DNA of 64,000 nucleotides. Origin: Chamaea fasciata. Lineage: Eukaryota; Chordata; Aves; Passeriformes; Sylviidae. The translations under genes were made by a program, and so were the position numbers. Position 1 is the first letter of the stretch; every line of letters begins with the position of its first letter. Shown here piece after piece: positions 1-13,242 of the stretch. Below the pieces are notes generated by a model that had not been told where the DNA came from, did no database searches, and worked only from the letters and a program-made list of their open reading frames with translations. The stretch covers positions 84,277,994 through 84,341,993 of the forward strand of contig JARCOQ010000003.1 of NCBI GenBank assembly GCA_029207755.1. The letters are read 5' to 3'.

Positions 1-3000
1 TAAGCATGACTTTTTGTTACGAATGTAAATGCATGGAATCTTTATAATTAGGGAAAGCAGATTCTTCCCACTGATATCACCACAGCAACTTCTTATATGT
101 TTAAAACAAACACACACTTCATTTGTACAACATTCTACCTTACACAGACCAGCAACCTGATCTCATCATATGAAAAAGCTCCCAGAGTATCCTGAGGAAA
201 CACAACATACTCTAAGAGCTGGCTCAACATCTTGCGTTTACTCCCTTACCAAAAGGATGACACAGGTTTTTTGGCTTTTTGTTGTTTGGGTTTTTTTTAA
301 ATTTCATCTTTGTTGATCCTACCTTCTGAGATGTCCATGGTCCTTTCTTTTAATTCTCCCACCTTTCGCTCCAGGTGCAGAGTCTGAGGCTAAGTTGATT
401 AAGTCTGTGCTATCTGTGCTATCAAGCTCGAGCACAAAGGAATCTCAGTAAATCTGGGATGGAAGATTTGAGGAAGGGGAAGAGAGAATATCAGTGTTCT
501 ACAACCAATTTGAGTGGATACTTCAGATTTATTTAAAAAAAAAAACCAAAACTGGGGGAAACAATGTTTTTGGTAAGAAAAAGTGCAGATTTTTAGGAAA
601 GCAAAGACTATGGGAGACTGAGAAAGGGTTAAACAACTGTGGGACTGAATATGGAAGATTCAAAAGATAAGGAAAAGGAAAATGGGGCAGGAAAATGCAC
701 TAGGAATTTTGTGCCAGTGTGAGAATATTGCAATTTTTTAACTGATCTAAACAGCACACTGTTGACAGCCAATTTACAGACTATACCCAGTGTTAATATC
801 AGAAGTTTACTATTCAGAATTTGCAATACTACCGGCAGACCACACAAGGAAAGAGGGAAGTTTCAATAAGGTAAGATGATGTAAAGCAGTGCAGAACAAT
901 ACACTTAGAAAAATCAAACAGGAATGACATTTCATTATCTGATGAAACTACTATTACAAAAACAGGTTAAAATTTGAGATCAGAACTTTGCTAGATGAGG
1001 AGAACCATTCTGATCTTCTGCACTTACCTGTATATTCTCAGATATCTAATGAGGCTTTGTAGTTCCTAAACAAATAAAAGGCATATAGTGTGGTGACAAC
1101 TTAAGGCTACTCAGGGAAGAGGCAAGAGTTAAGGATATTTTGCCTCTTTATTATCTGAAATAGAGGGATGCCTACTCCATGGTGGTACAAACACAGGGAC
1201 CATGAGCTGGACTTGGGCTCACATGCCTGTTCAACAGAAGCAAGCAATCGTTTTAATCAGGTAAGAGATTTGTGTGTTGCAGGTTTAACTCTCTTTCAGG
1301 AGTTAAATTTAATGGCCAGCTAGATCCCTTATATAAAAGAAAGAGAACCATGTCAGCAACTAAGCAGAGAACTTTCTTATTCCCTGCTTGGTAGAAGGTA
1401 GCTTTGCCATAGCAACAGCTTCCAGAGCTGGTGAGGTCCATCTCCTGTTGCCTAAACTTGGATCACCTTTCCGGCATACTGATATTTGCTCAATATTCAG
1501 CCATATTTCAAGTAGCTGAACACTAAACACAAAAATGGAGTTTGCAGGACGCAGTAGTACCTCTGATCACATTGTATACAAAAAATAGCTTTCAGCTACA
1601 TCAGCCTTCTTCTGGGTTCAAAGACTCTGCCAATTTTGTGAACTGCGAAGATCATTTTGACCCAGCTGTGTGATAAATATTCTATGCTCAGTTACTGTTC
1701 CTCTCAGTTTTGATTTGATCCTTGCATGTTCTTCTGACTCCATCTTTGAGCTTTTTTTAATTCACATTATGTAACACAGCCAGCAGAATGATCTCAGCCA
1801 AACAAATCAACTTCAGTTATTTAAATCCGAAACAGACATAATAGACAAATCAGACAATTCCACCCTCATCCACAATCACAGGAAGAGGTTTTCCAGAATA
1901 TTTTATTTCAGTAGTATCAACCCTTTCTAGAATCTGAGTTTAATCATTGCTTTGTATTTCTCTTTACTTTATCATTAATTTTAACTTTACACTGAAATCA
2001 GGTCAGTAGACTACATTTTTATAAGGTTAGGACTGTTTTATTCTGGTTGTCTCTGTAACTTTTACGTGATTATACTAAAACCACCGGTTTATCCCAGCTT
2101 AAATACGACTGGTTTACTGGAGGTCAGGCTCTTCTGGCCCTGTTGTCTTTAATAACTTTCCCTTAACTACTTCAGTTCTTTAGATGGAAGAATACAGGGG
2201 AAAAGGGAAGACTTGTGAGATGAGGTGGTCAAGAAGAATGGATGTCCAAGAGATATGGACAAACAGATAAAAAGGTTCAAAGGGTGAAAAGAAAAGAGAG
2301 AGAGGCAACAAGTTAAGGAAAAAATTTGAGAGACAGACAATAGGGAGAAAGTAGGACAAATATCAGGGATTATGAGGAAACTAGTCCGCTGGAAAAGCAA
2401 CAAAATTGGATTGTTTTGTTCTCACATAGCGAAAGTTATTGCATGTGAAACAGAGATGATACATTAAAAAAAAAAAAAAAACTTACTTCAGAGAAAACTC
2501 TATTTCCTTTGCTTGGTTTGAGGTTTTTTTCTTTGGGCTTAGGGTTTTTTCTTCAGAAAAGAAAGAAGGCATTGGGAGATTCAGGGTTGCCTTTCTCTTT
2601 TAAGAGAAAGGCTTTTAGGTGAGCTTTACATCTCTTCAGGCATAATTAGCGTAAGACATTACCAAGCCTACACTTACATGCACTATGACAAACCGCCTAA
2701 CAAATGAGCTTACCAGGCCTCTCAGTGCACAGCAGAAAACAGCAGCAGATTGGTTGTGAGACACTAAAGCTCTAAATGCAAACAAAGCACGTCCAGCAGC
2801 TTTTGTAATAATCATGTGGCACTGCAGTCCTTATTTGCAAATCCTTCACTTTTTCCCCCCCTGCTTATTTTAAAGAAACAACCTATTCTGAAACTTAACA
2901 TTCAACCTCTAGAAGAATTCCCTATTTTTTTTTTTGCTCTAAGGACAAGTGACGAGAGTATTGCCACCCTTGTAGGAATTTGCTGCTCGCAGACTATGAC

Positions 3001-4554
3001 AGAACTGAAAGGTTTAAGATCTGTGCTGAATGTCATGCTCTGCGTAGGTCAGACTATGGTACCAAGTCCTCTGTATGATTATAAAGGCTGTCTTTCAAAT
3101 TAAATCAATGCAGAAGTGACTCTTCAATTTCTAAATCTACATATGTCTATTTCTCCTCCTCTCCACTACATAACTGGATTCAAGCGTTTTGCTCGAACGA
3201 GCCACTGAGACTATGCCATGTCACTTGCTGTGCAAGCACAAGGAGCTTTTCCTTTTGAGATGTTTATGGTATTTGCTAAATTAACCATCTCAAAATGTTT
3301 ATTATACAGAAGCCTAAGAACTGCTGTATACTACATTAATCTTGAACAATGCTCTCTTTCCTTGCTGTTTGAAGCACAGGAATCTAAGTTTTTTGCAGTC
3401 ATTTAATACAATAATATGCGACGTTTAAATTGAAAAAGGAAACTACTGGGCAGCTAAAGTCAGCCATCCAGAAAGCCATCAGAAATAAAGAAGGAAAAAA
3501 GATTGAGAGAGTACATATCTTTCAGCTATTCAGCAAGATGAACTGCTAAGAAATAGTAATTACTGTTAAAATATATGCTGGAGAGGTTATATATTTAAAA
3601 GGACAGAAAAATAAAACTAAAATAGCAGCGAGGAAAAGGTGATTCTCTTAGCCAAGAAACATAATAGCTGCTTTTATAACATAGATATGGCAAAAAGAGA
3701 TTTTAGCTGGCGATGATCATCTAAGAAAACACTAAAATACGGATTCCTACCAAACAAACCCAAGACCTTAACTGAGTGAAAGGGCACAGAGCACCCTGTG
3801 TCAGATGAGTTGTGAGAACACAGCCAACTTACAAGTAATACACGGTGTTGTACATCAGGAAGCTCTTCTAGTCATAATTTAGCACTTCCAAAAGAGTGGC
3901 TTTTAAAAGCAAATCTTAACCTAGCTAAACCCCAAATGTGATCCTTCTGGGGCTAAAATAGAAAGACAGCCATTTTATGTTGATGTAGTTTACAGCTGTG
4001 TGATCATCATTTAACTCATTTTCATCCACATGGTGTATACAAAGTTGCTTTCGTATGATTCTAATTTATTACACAATGTATGATGTTACAGTGGGATGCT
4101 AAGCACAGTGTTATTATCTACTAAATATTTAATTATAAATTAGCTTATAATGGAAATAAAGCCTGTAACATTGCCTCAGAATTTGCCATGATATGGTTTC
4201 AAAATTTTATGGTAATCAGAAAAATTAACAGAAGTTAAGGAAAAAAATGAGAAATGAAAGCAAGTAAATAAGGATAATTGCAACAATCCATGTGTCACTG
4301 ACTATATAAAGGATCTTCTACTTTAAAAAAAAGGATAGAAAATGAAGAAAAAAGGGATGTCTTTCAAAGTAATATTTCAAAAATCTGCATCATTTGCCCT
4401 GAAAACAATCTATTGTTTCATGCATCAAATCCAAGGATTAAATCCAGTCAGTTCACTGAAGACAGCAGTAACTACAGGTACTTATGGCCAAAGAAGAGGA
4501 AGTGAATAAGTAGAACATTGCAAGCTGATCCCACAATATGCAGAGCTACAAAAA
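1..4554. other. RIMS1 intron, no recognised element
   Basis: This is AT-rich intron sequence with short A and T runs, including 16 A at 2466-2481. From about 2165 to 2400 the plus strand is purine-rich. Open frames are under 100 codons and show no family resemblance. No RIMS1 exon or clear repeat was seen. Confidence 0.6.
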
Positions 4555-5105
4555 AAAATGGACCTTGCCAGCTCCAAAGTGAGGGAAGAAAGAGAGGAGT
4601 GGTCCTGCAGTCCCCTGAGCAGGGATTCCCCTACATCCTGCAGAGAAGACCATGCTGGGGAAGGTTTTCCTGACAGAAGATGCAGTCTCTGGAGAAACCA
4701 CATGGAACCAGGTATTTTTCCTGAAAGACTGTGGCCCATGGAGGACTCCAAGCTGGAGGAGGAGGGAGCAACAGAGGAGAGCTATTATGGACTGGTCCCA
4801 GCACATGCCTGATGCCCTGTGCCATGTGGCTGGACGAGGCAGAGGAGTCAGGAGTGGAGAAGTTGAGACTGGGAAGAAAGGAGGAGCGGGGAGGTATTTT
4901 AGGTTTTGTCTTTGCCTCTCACAATCCAACTCTATTTTAGCTGGCAGTAGATTAAATTAACCATCCCCAGGCTGAGTCTGTTTCACCCATGGTGGTAATT
5001 GGTGAACAACCTCCTTGTTTTTATGTCAGCCCATGAGCTTTTCCATCTTATATTCTCCCCTTGTCCTTTGGAGCCTCTACCAGCCAGACAAGGTCAATCC
5101 ACTAA
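4555..5105 (+). mobile_element. Truncated avian endogenous-retrovirus-like LTR copy
   Basis: This GC-richer block shares its order of phrases with the longer copy at 41582-42617. Shared pieces include an 'agattcccct' segment, 'ctgaaagactgtggcccatgga' against 'ctgaaggactgcaccctatgga', and a tail with 'ggtaattggtga' followed by 'cagcccatgagc' and 'aggtcaatccac' against 'ggtatttggtga', 'caacccataaac' and 'aggtcaactc'. The wording matches a common avian LTR family I know from several genomes, so the assignment is from memory. The 5' third of the family is missing or unrecognisable, and no internal retroviral genes follow it. The open frames on both strands inside it are incidental to its base composition. 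Confidence 0.65.
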
Positions 5106-8100
5106 AAAGTTTACCTAAAAAGACTTACAAAATGAAGAAATGTGTAAATCTTGTATTTGTGAAACAAACTGCATAACAGTTTTTTATGAATGACTAAAAG
5201 TCCTTGGAATCCTAACAGTTTATCCCCATAGTTTACAATGGGAGACAAAAAAAAAATCATCTGGATGCATTTCAGCAGCAGCCCAGTTAGATTTAACAGC
5301 CTTCTTAATCAAATAAAACTTAGTCATGAACTTCTGTATCAAGAGACTTAAAATTCAAGTTACTTTTCATATAATTACAGACACTGAAGCATTAATTTCT
5401 ATTTATCGTTGGGCCTTGCTAACAGGGCACCAGATCTGTCAAGCTTTCAACTCTCTTTCCAATGGATAACTTGGAAATTTAGGCACATAGTCTGGAAAGA
5501 GCTGTACCTAGTAGTATGCAACAGATGTCAAGACTCCATAGAACTTTTGCTGCAGTAACTTCCGATAGTGTAAGTCTCTCTCTAGTATTAGAGAGCACAG
5601 GAGCACAATTTCTGAGAAACACACACTAGGTTAGCATAATACTGCCTGCGAAACTTGCCTGAACTTGTGTAGCTTGAAGCATTAGGCTTGCTCCTTGACT
5701 TGGCTTCATGGCTAACTGCACCTGCCTTTTGTATCCAATTATCTGCCTGTCCCTTTCTTTTTACAAAAAGAAGCAGCTTCTTCTAAGTCAACTAGACCAA
5801 CTTGGTTTTTCTTCAATCACCATCTTACCCTCAAGAAGGCTAAAACATTCTAACCTTGATTAAGGCTTTTTATTCCCTTAGGTGACTTGATCTTTCTGAA
5901 GCTGAGTACTCAGCTGAGCTCTACAATTCTCATTATCTGAAGACTGTGTATCACAAATTTTCAACAAGTGTTTATTACTGTCTTATTGCATGGTCCGAAA
6001 GTTAAAAAAAGATTTTGGTCTTCACAGGCCTATGAATTAAGCTCTAAAAATGGAAAAGAATTTACCAACAGGAATAAGCATATCCTAAATAAAATATGGA
6101 AAATTTAAGTGTGGGTTAGTACAGTTTTCAGTAAAATACAACATTTTTTGGTCAGGGACTGTCTGTAATGTAGGGGAAAAAAGCCGAATTGAACTCTCCC
6201 CGGTGGAATATATTCATAACTTTCCACATATCACAGACCACAGAAGACCATATACCCTCTTTTAAGGAGGTCAATTCATTTAGGAGACAAAAGGCTTTAA
6301 AAAACACCAGCTGGTGCATGAATTGTCAGGTTGCCTGTAGAGGAGAGAACACGTAGGCTAACACAGAAGATTCAGACTGAGCGTGTAGTTTCATTTGAAA
6401 AAAGACAAAGTATGGGTTTCTAAATGTGTCTACAGGCCATTGCTGCTGTACGATTTCCTACTGCAGCTGTTGACAATACATTGCAGGATTCAACTGCCTC
6501 CGCACTGGCATTCATTTCCACCTTCAATGCCTTAACACTTCCAAAATATGAGCGTGGAGCTGTAAGGTACGACGTGGGTATTACCTGAGAGCCACCCACT
6601 GGGGCAGCTGCTGGGAGCAACAGTAAAACTCTGCAGTACCTTGTAGGACACTTGATGACTTGGGTCTCTATCTGGCTAAACAGCAGCCACAGTTGAGAAA
6701 GATTCAGAGACCATTTAGCCTAGTTCAGAGCAAGCTGAAGCACTCTGGGCACACTGATCTCCCCCCATAAGTATTATGAAAGCACAAACCCAGCTCACAT
6801 GTAATGTAGGGGTTCTCATCTGGAACTGATTCCTACTCTGGCAGATAAAGGTATTGACTTAATCTCCTGTGGAGGCTTCATCAGTCTCCTCTTTAATAGT
6901 CTACACAAGTAACCAAGAGGTGAGCTCCTCTAACAGGAGCAATAAGCTCTACTAAAAACTCACTGGTTGATTAGGAATACATCAGGTGTATGGAGTGAAG
7001 GGGTACAACCTGCAACACAGGACATTCACAAGAGTATGCTTATATCTGTGCTGAAAGCTTAGAGGGAAAAAAAAAAAGAACATGAAGTAGATTAAATCTT
7101 CCACAGTTTAATTCCCTTGTTGCTTTTTCTGCTGTGTTAAATTTATATGGGCCAGCAGTTGCCTCTGTGGTCTCTTGACCCACCCACAAAGGCAGTGAGA
7201 TGAGTCCTTGAAATAGTCTAGAAAAGCAGGTTTCTTTACAGCTAAAAGGACTGATCCAAATAATCCTGAACGGTAAAGATGTCAGGCTGACAAAGGTCCT
7301 AAAAGCAGTTTGCTGATTAACTTTCATCTGCCCTCTCCCTGCCTGTAGAAGCTATTTGGTCAGAGAAGAAAAAGTAGAGAGAAAGATTACCTTTGCTGAT
7401 GCGTGCACAGGTATGAGCTTTGATCACTTACCACACGTTGCAGAGAAAAAGTTACATTACCAGTATTAAAATCCCAACAACATACAAAAAATTCCTCCAG
7501 TCATGACAATACAACCAACATTCCCATGCTCATCTATTTATAGAGAGTCCCAGCAAGATCTGCACATCTCTATAATTAATCTGCACTTCTCAGTAATACT
7601 CAAATGTTTGGAACACAATATCCCAAATAACTTTCCCAAAACTCATCAGTACAAAGGGGTTTGCTATGGGAGCTTGTTTTTTATGGACAAGTTAATAACA
7701 AATATAATAGATTATGGAGCAATTAACATTTAATTCCAAAGATTCCGTAAACCTGTTGCATGTAAGTTAGTTGACAGGTGTTTGAGCTGGAAAACTGAAA
7801 TTGCACAGTACATGATTAAACTTCAGCCTAAACAACACACAGCTTTTTAGAAACGTCAATCTGGGAAAAAAAATATTAGGTTTCATCTGCTCTTTAAGGA
7901 AACTCAGATTACATTTGGTCTAGATTTTCACATAATCTCTGACCAGTCATTAAATAACTGGTAACAGATACTTTGTATCATTTTATAATCCCAGTTTTAG
8001 AGAGAGATTTAATTTATCTTCATAGGAAGGCTGATTTACAGATGGGTTCTTATATTAAAGGAATTTGAAAAAAAATTTAAAATATTACAGATTTTTTGTC

Positions 8101-8210
8101 TATATATTTCCTTGTTTGAAATATACACTTCTATCTTCAATTATGCTTAATAAAATCATGCACCTTAGGTATATGTATGACAAACTATCCTATGTCTTCT
8201 CTCATTGCAG
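5106..8210. other. RIMS1 intron, mostly unclassified
   Basis: This is AT-rich intron. A GC-richer patch at about 6420-6640 carries a 66-codon minus-strand frame with an internal ctcag/gtaata donor-like site, but I recognise neither a protein family nor a repeat family in it. No RIMS1 coding sequence was seen. Confidence 0.5.
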
Positions 8211-8295
8211 CACTGGAGATGTATCGACAGAAGTATCCATTCCTTTAGTAAAATTACAAAATGCTCCAGAATGCAAAATATATAAAAACATAGAT
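8211..8295 (+). other. Possible plus-strand exon, unconfirmed
   Basis: An 85-base segment lies between ctatgtcttctctcattgcag, a good acceptor, and ATAGAT/gtaagta, a strong donor, both on the plus strand and so antisense to RIMS1. One frame is open throughout: one base plus 28 codons, beginning TGDVSTEVSIPLVKL and ending YKNID. I do not recognise the peptide and found no partner exon. It could be an exon of an antisense lncRNA, a fossil exon, or a chance pairing, since one such pair in 64 kb of AT-rich DNA is not surprising. Confidence 0.25.
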
Positions 8296-11200
8296 GTAAG
8301 TATCTTTTATCTAGGACACTACATGGCTAAAAATACACTGAATTTTAATCCTGGATGAGGATTAAGGTTATTTATGATATAAAAGAGAAACAGCAAGAGA
8401 GCACAGATTACATTTAGCTCTCATAATTACTTTGTTCTCTTGAAATTTTTTCAGCTACTTGTTGATTTCTCCTAATGCATAATAAGTCAAAAATCTTATC
8501 AAACCACTCTTTGCAGTAAGATCACTTTTTGGCTAAAATACCTCTGGTTTTGTGGTGCCAGAATAGTCCAGCAATTCAGTTTACTAAATTTAATTCTATT
8601 TAGCATTCCTGTGTTATTTTGTAAACTACTAAAACCAAACAACTTTGCCTCAGCAGCATACACAGCTATGAACATTTTAAATATTAGAAGTCATACTTAG
8701 TCCTAAGCCCCACATAACACATTAAAAATCCCAACACATAGAGGAATCTTACATGAATGAGGGCTACAATGAATCAGGCTGAAAGACACAAATTCCAAGA
8801 AGAAATAAAACGATCAAGTAAAGAATTTTTTGGGCTTAAGGAGCACACACTGGGCTGTCAAATCAGTCTGAGCTTAAATGAGTGCACTATCACGTGCCTG
8901 GGAGCTGGCAGCTGCTTTTTGTGTGACCACACGGAAAAAATGTATTCGGAGGCTGAACAAAGGGATTCAGTTAGTTTTGCCAAAAGCTCAAATCTTTTAG
9001 GGAAGAATGATGAATGATTAGAAGACATCTTTCTTTTTATGGGATCCTTTTACAAGAGGACTTTTCACAGTTACCACAGCTGGGCACAGTTTGAAATAAG
9101 GGACATGATGCTAGATTGATTGTCTTCCAGTAATAAAATATACCCAAGTATATCTAGGAAACAGATCACTGATGGAAAAACTGAAGGTGCATTACTCAGA
9201 TAAAAACAAGTCTCATCAAGTGCTTTCGCAGGACTACTAGTTCTGACTGAGCTGTGCTTGGACATCAGCAGTCAGCTCTGCTGGTGCACCATATTCCCTC
9301 AAGCATCCCAAAGAAGAACACACTTCAAATCTCCTGACCCTAAACACATCCCTGAACATCTGCATGTTTGTTACTCTGTTCTCCCTCAATGTTTTTGAAG
9401 GAGGGAAAAAACCCCCCCCAAAAAAAAATGAAAAGTGCTTGCAGTCTCTAAAGCTAAGCTTTTATTGGAGTATCGATCAGAAGAAATATCAAGGTATCAT
9501 TCTTCTGGGTGAATGAGATGAAAGTTCAGATGGTGTGAAATATTTGCCTGCCTGGTATGTCTCTTTAAAGCAATCCCTTCTCTTTAGCCCTCCACATCAA
9601 GAAGGGCTTCCAGATAATATTTTTCTCCACTTCCAGACTATTTTTTCTGCACCACAACTGAAACTGCAAATGACAAAACACAAACCCACCTCCCTTGGTT
9701 TGCCAATCGATGGCACATTGTTATGTGTCTCTCCATCCAGAAATAGATGTGTTAATTTTGGATGCATTTACCTGAAGCATTCAAGAAATAGCTCAAAATT
9801 ATGACATTTAGGATTCTGTCTGACAGATGTCTTCCTCACTGACAGGCCCTCTCCTACATGAACAAATGCTGGGTGAGTATATTAACCATCTGATTCTACA
9901 CAAGTACACACATTACATGTTTGTCAACAGTAATAATGGCATTTTTACTTAATTTCTACCTTCAAAGCACTGCACGCTACAAATTCATTTCCAGTGATCA
10001 GACTTGCCATACAGAAGCACACTGGAAGAGTGGGTTATATCCAGACTCACCCCAGTCTCATGCAGATGGACTCCCCAGGCTTCCCCATTGTCCTCCACTA
10101 ATATCGCAGACCACCAGTTTCAAAGAGCTCTAAATCTACCCAATAAAATGAACTTATCCCCCAACATACTGATACAATAAATAGGTGCAGAGAAACTATT
10201 ACAAATTACATATTTTAAAACATATACAAATTAAATTCACCTACGTAAAGTCACAGTCTCAGGTTTAGTCACTTATTTATTCTAAACTTATGTTTTAATA
10301 CTCCAAGATGAGTAAACTTTATAAACTGAAAAAGCTAGTCTGTAGCATAACTAAGGCAGCTAATTATTATAGGAAACCATATTCTTAAAATTTAAATTTT
10401 TAAGACAATGGACATACTTTTCTATATCTTCTATATTAAGATAGTGTATTTGCTTATTAGTTCTGTATTCCATAGCAAAAAAATAATAGTATGTTTATTG
10501 TATGTGGTTTATAGTGGTTTAGAGATCTCTAATCTCTTCTATGATTTCTGCAGTGCCAACAAGTTACAAATTATTCCATTAGAGAAACGAAGATAACAGA
10601 AATATAGTAAATACACAATTCCTTGCAAAGAAAATTTCTGGCTTAATTTGAAATGCAATAGGGAAACTGAATTCAGAAATAACAATTGCAAATTTGATGT
10701 GGCCATGAAAATGCCGGTGGAGTTCTGGATTTTTAGACACCATAAAGGCAATAGTCCAGTATTAATAGCAGCGAGATTGGATTTGACTTGTTAACAAGAG
10801 GTAACAATAAATTCAAAGCAATTCATATAATGAATTAAAGGACCTGAAAACATAACACGTTGTGGAAAATTAACACAATTAGATGTGCATAATACATTGA
10901 AAGAATGCAAGACCAGTTCCAAATAGCTATAGTGATCTCACAGCTGAAACTGCAGCTTGCTATATACAGTTTTAGCAGGGATTTAAGGCCAAGTTTGCTT
11001 TCTACTGATTGTAACATCACTGGAAATACGTTGAAATAATGAAGAACTGAATGACTCATAAACAAGTTCCTGGAGTGACTATGCTTTCAAAATGATCATC
11101 TACACAGACAGATCTAAACAGACATCCTCCCAGTAGCTAACCAACCCTATTCCCAAAAATCTGGAAAAAGATATAAACCTGAAATATTTACTGTATAATC

Positions 11201-12794
11201 CTTAAATATTTATAAGACTTAGTATTTATGAGAATATTCATAATGATTCAGCAATAATTATTTGTTCATAAGAATAAAAGATTTCTTACAAAAAAAGCCC
11301 TCATTAAAGAACAAATGCTCCATTCACAATTAGGATTTTAATTGTATGTATCACTATTATTACAGCCATCTACATTATGGATGGCACAATTGCAAGCAAA
11401 AGGTGATCAAATACAATTAATTTATTTCCAATCTATCAGAATTAATAATTATAAGCAGTAGGATGTAGAAAGAAAATTTTATTTCATGCATATAAAGATA
11501 TAATTTTAGCAATTTTTGATAGATCAATTTTTTTCCTCCTGATTTTATAAAATTGTATACATATTCTGACTAGTCAGAGATGATCAGAATTGTATCTGGC
11601 TTAAACTGCTCATTTTTTTCCTTTTACTTACACCAGATATGGTGTAATACATTATCATATTAAATAATACATTATCACAGTAAATCTCTAAGGTCATACT
11701 TGCTCATTTTCAATACTATATTCACTGTTTACACAAGGATCAGAATCTACTATACAGTTACATTCTACAGGATCATATTGGTTATCTTAAGGTACATGAA
11801 CACATCAAACAGAAACCAGGCCTTTCTCATGACTTCTCACTGTTACGATGCACCACTAGTATTTTCTTTCATTATCCTCCTTCTTCTCAAGGTGCACTGC
11901 ATAAAAAAATCTCAGATTTCAATTGTTTTAACTTCCTTAATTTACTTGTCTTTTCAATATATATCTGCAGTTGAAACAAATTCACTGAAATTATCTTCTT
12001 TTACACAAGACTCTGAATCCCATCTCTTTACTTACAGATATTTAGGGCATAGATGAATCATATTTGATGAAACGTGAATAAAAATATTTCTATATTGTAT
12101 TTTCTGAAACCAATACTTATTACAAATGTGCAATAATATCATTTCAGCCAAGATCTAAACACTAACTCAGAGTACACTTCTGGGCAAAAACAACAAAAGA
12201 AAAATAATTTCAAAATTTTGTATTCTATCTTTGTAGTGAGACTGACCCAAGTCAGGTAGGAAGATGTTCTTCTTCAATAATGACAGCACTGGAAAAGCAG
12301 CTTTTATCACAATGGAGTTCAACAGTGATCTCCCACACTTCTGATAGTAACTGAGCCAGTAGCATTCAGAATATTTTTGGGAGAACCACTGGAAGGCTCT
12401 CCTGCTCTTGCTCTTTAGCATTATATCATCAGCTAAATTGGACCAAACAGAATGTGAGATTGTGAGTGTTAAAAGTATTAAAAAATACTACATTGAAAGA
12501 AATGAAAAGTTTAAAATTGATTTGGTAGCTTTGGTTTTTCTTTCTCTCTGAACACTGAGCTGAAAAAAATTAACATAGCATTACTGCTCTTTCTAAAGGA
12601 TTCTGTAAAATTCTGAAATCCATTTGTCCAAAGCTGTAACTCACAGAATTATTCCCTAAGAGAACTTAAGGAGATTTTGTGTAAGCCTATAATGTGTATA
12701 TTACAATAAGCAAAAAAATATCAAAAATGACATGAAATACTAAGTTTTTCACTGTTCACCCTGCAAGTCAAAAGAAACACATGAATATGCCAAG
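8296..12794. other. RIMS1 intron, no recognised element
   Basis: This stretch is strongly AT-rich, especially 10140-12160. A nine-C run followed by nine A lies near 9412-9429. Open frames are short and have no family resemblance. No repeat family was recognised. Confidence 0.6.
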
Positions 12795-12897
12795 GACCAA
12801 GTTCCCTTAGGTAGCCCTGTCTGAGCAGGGGGGATTGGATCAAATGACCCCCAGAAGCCCCCTCCAACCTCAATCTTTCTGAGGTTCTGTGACCGCT
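12795..12897 (+). mobile_element. CR1-type LINE fragment, 3' end, sense
   Basis: The sequence contains 'ctgagcaggggggattggatcaaatgacccccagaag' followed by 'ccctccaacctcaatctttctgaggttctgtga'. This is the familiar 3' end of avian CR1 in sense orientation, ending just before the usual ATTCTRTGA-type tail. It is short and 5'-truncated, as most CR1 copies are, and has no coding capacity. Confidence 0.85.
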
Positions 12898-13113
12898 ATG
12901 GCATAACATCTCTTTTTGTCCAGATAAATGGGCACATAAAGAGTAACTCCTCAGGTGATTTAAATACCTTGATTCTTTAACAGATTTCAAAGGTCAAAAA
13001 ATTGGGTTGCCCTGTACTTCCTGTATTAGGCTATGTATTAGGATGCACGTATACGGTACGCATGTATATTCACTTCTGAAAAACCTATACAATATATGCT
13101 TATACTTGCATAT

Positions 13114-13207
13114 ACTATATATCTATATATCTATAGATAGATAGATAGACAGATAGATAAATATGTATGTGTGTATGTGTGTGTGTGTGTGTGTGTATGT
13201 ATATGTG

Positions 13208-13241
<34 letters not shown>

Positions 13242-13242
13242 T
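13114..13242. repeat. Compound microsatellite: TATC/GATA, TG, TA, CA
   Basis: In order there are ctatata steps, a GATA run (about 13135-13160), a TG run with interruptions (13161-13200), a TA run (about 13208-13227) and a CA run (13227-13241). The TG and CA runs are reverse complements flanking the TA centre, so the block can fold back on itself. Confidence 0.95.
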
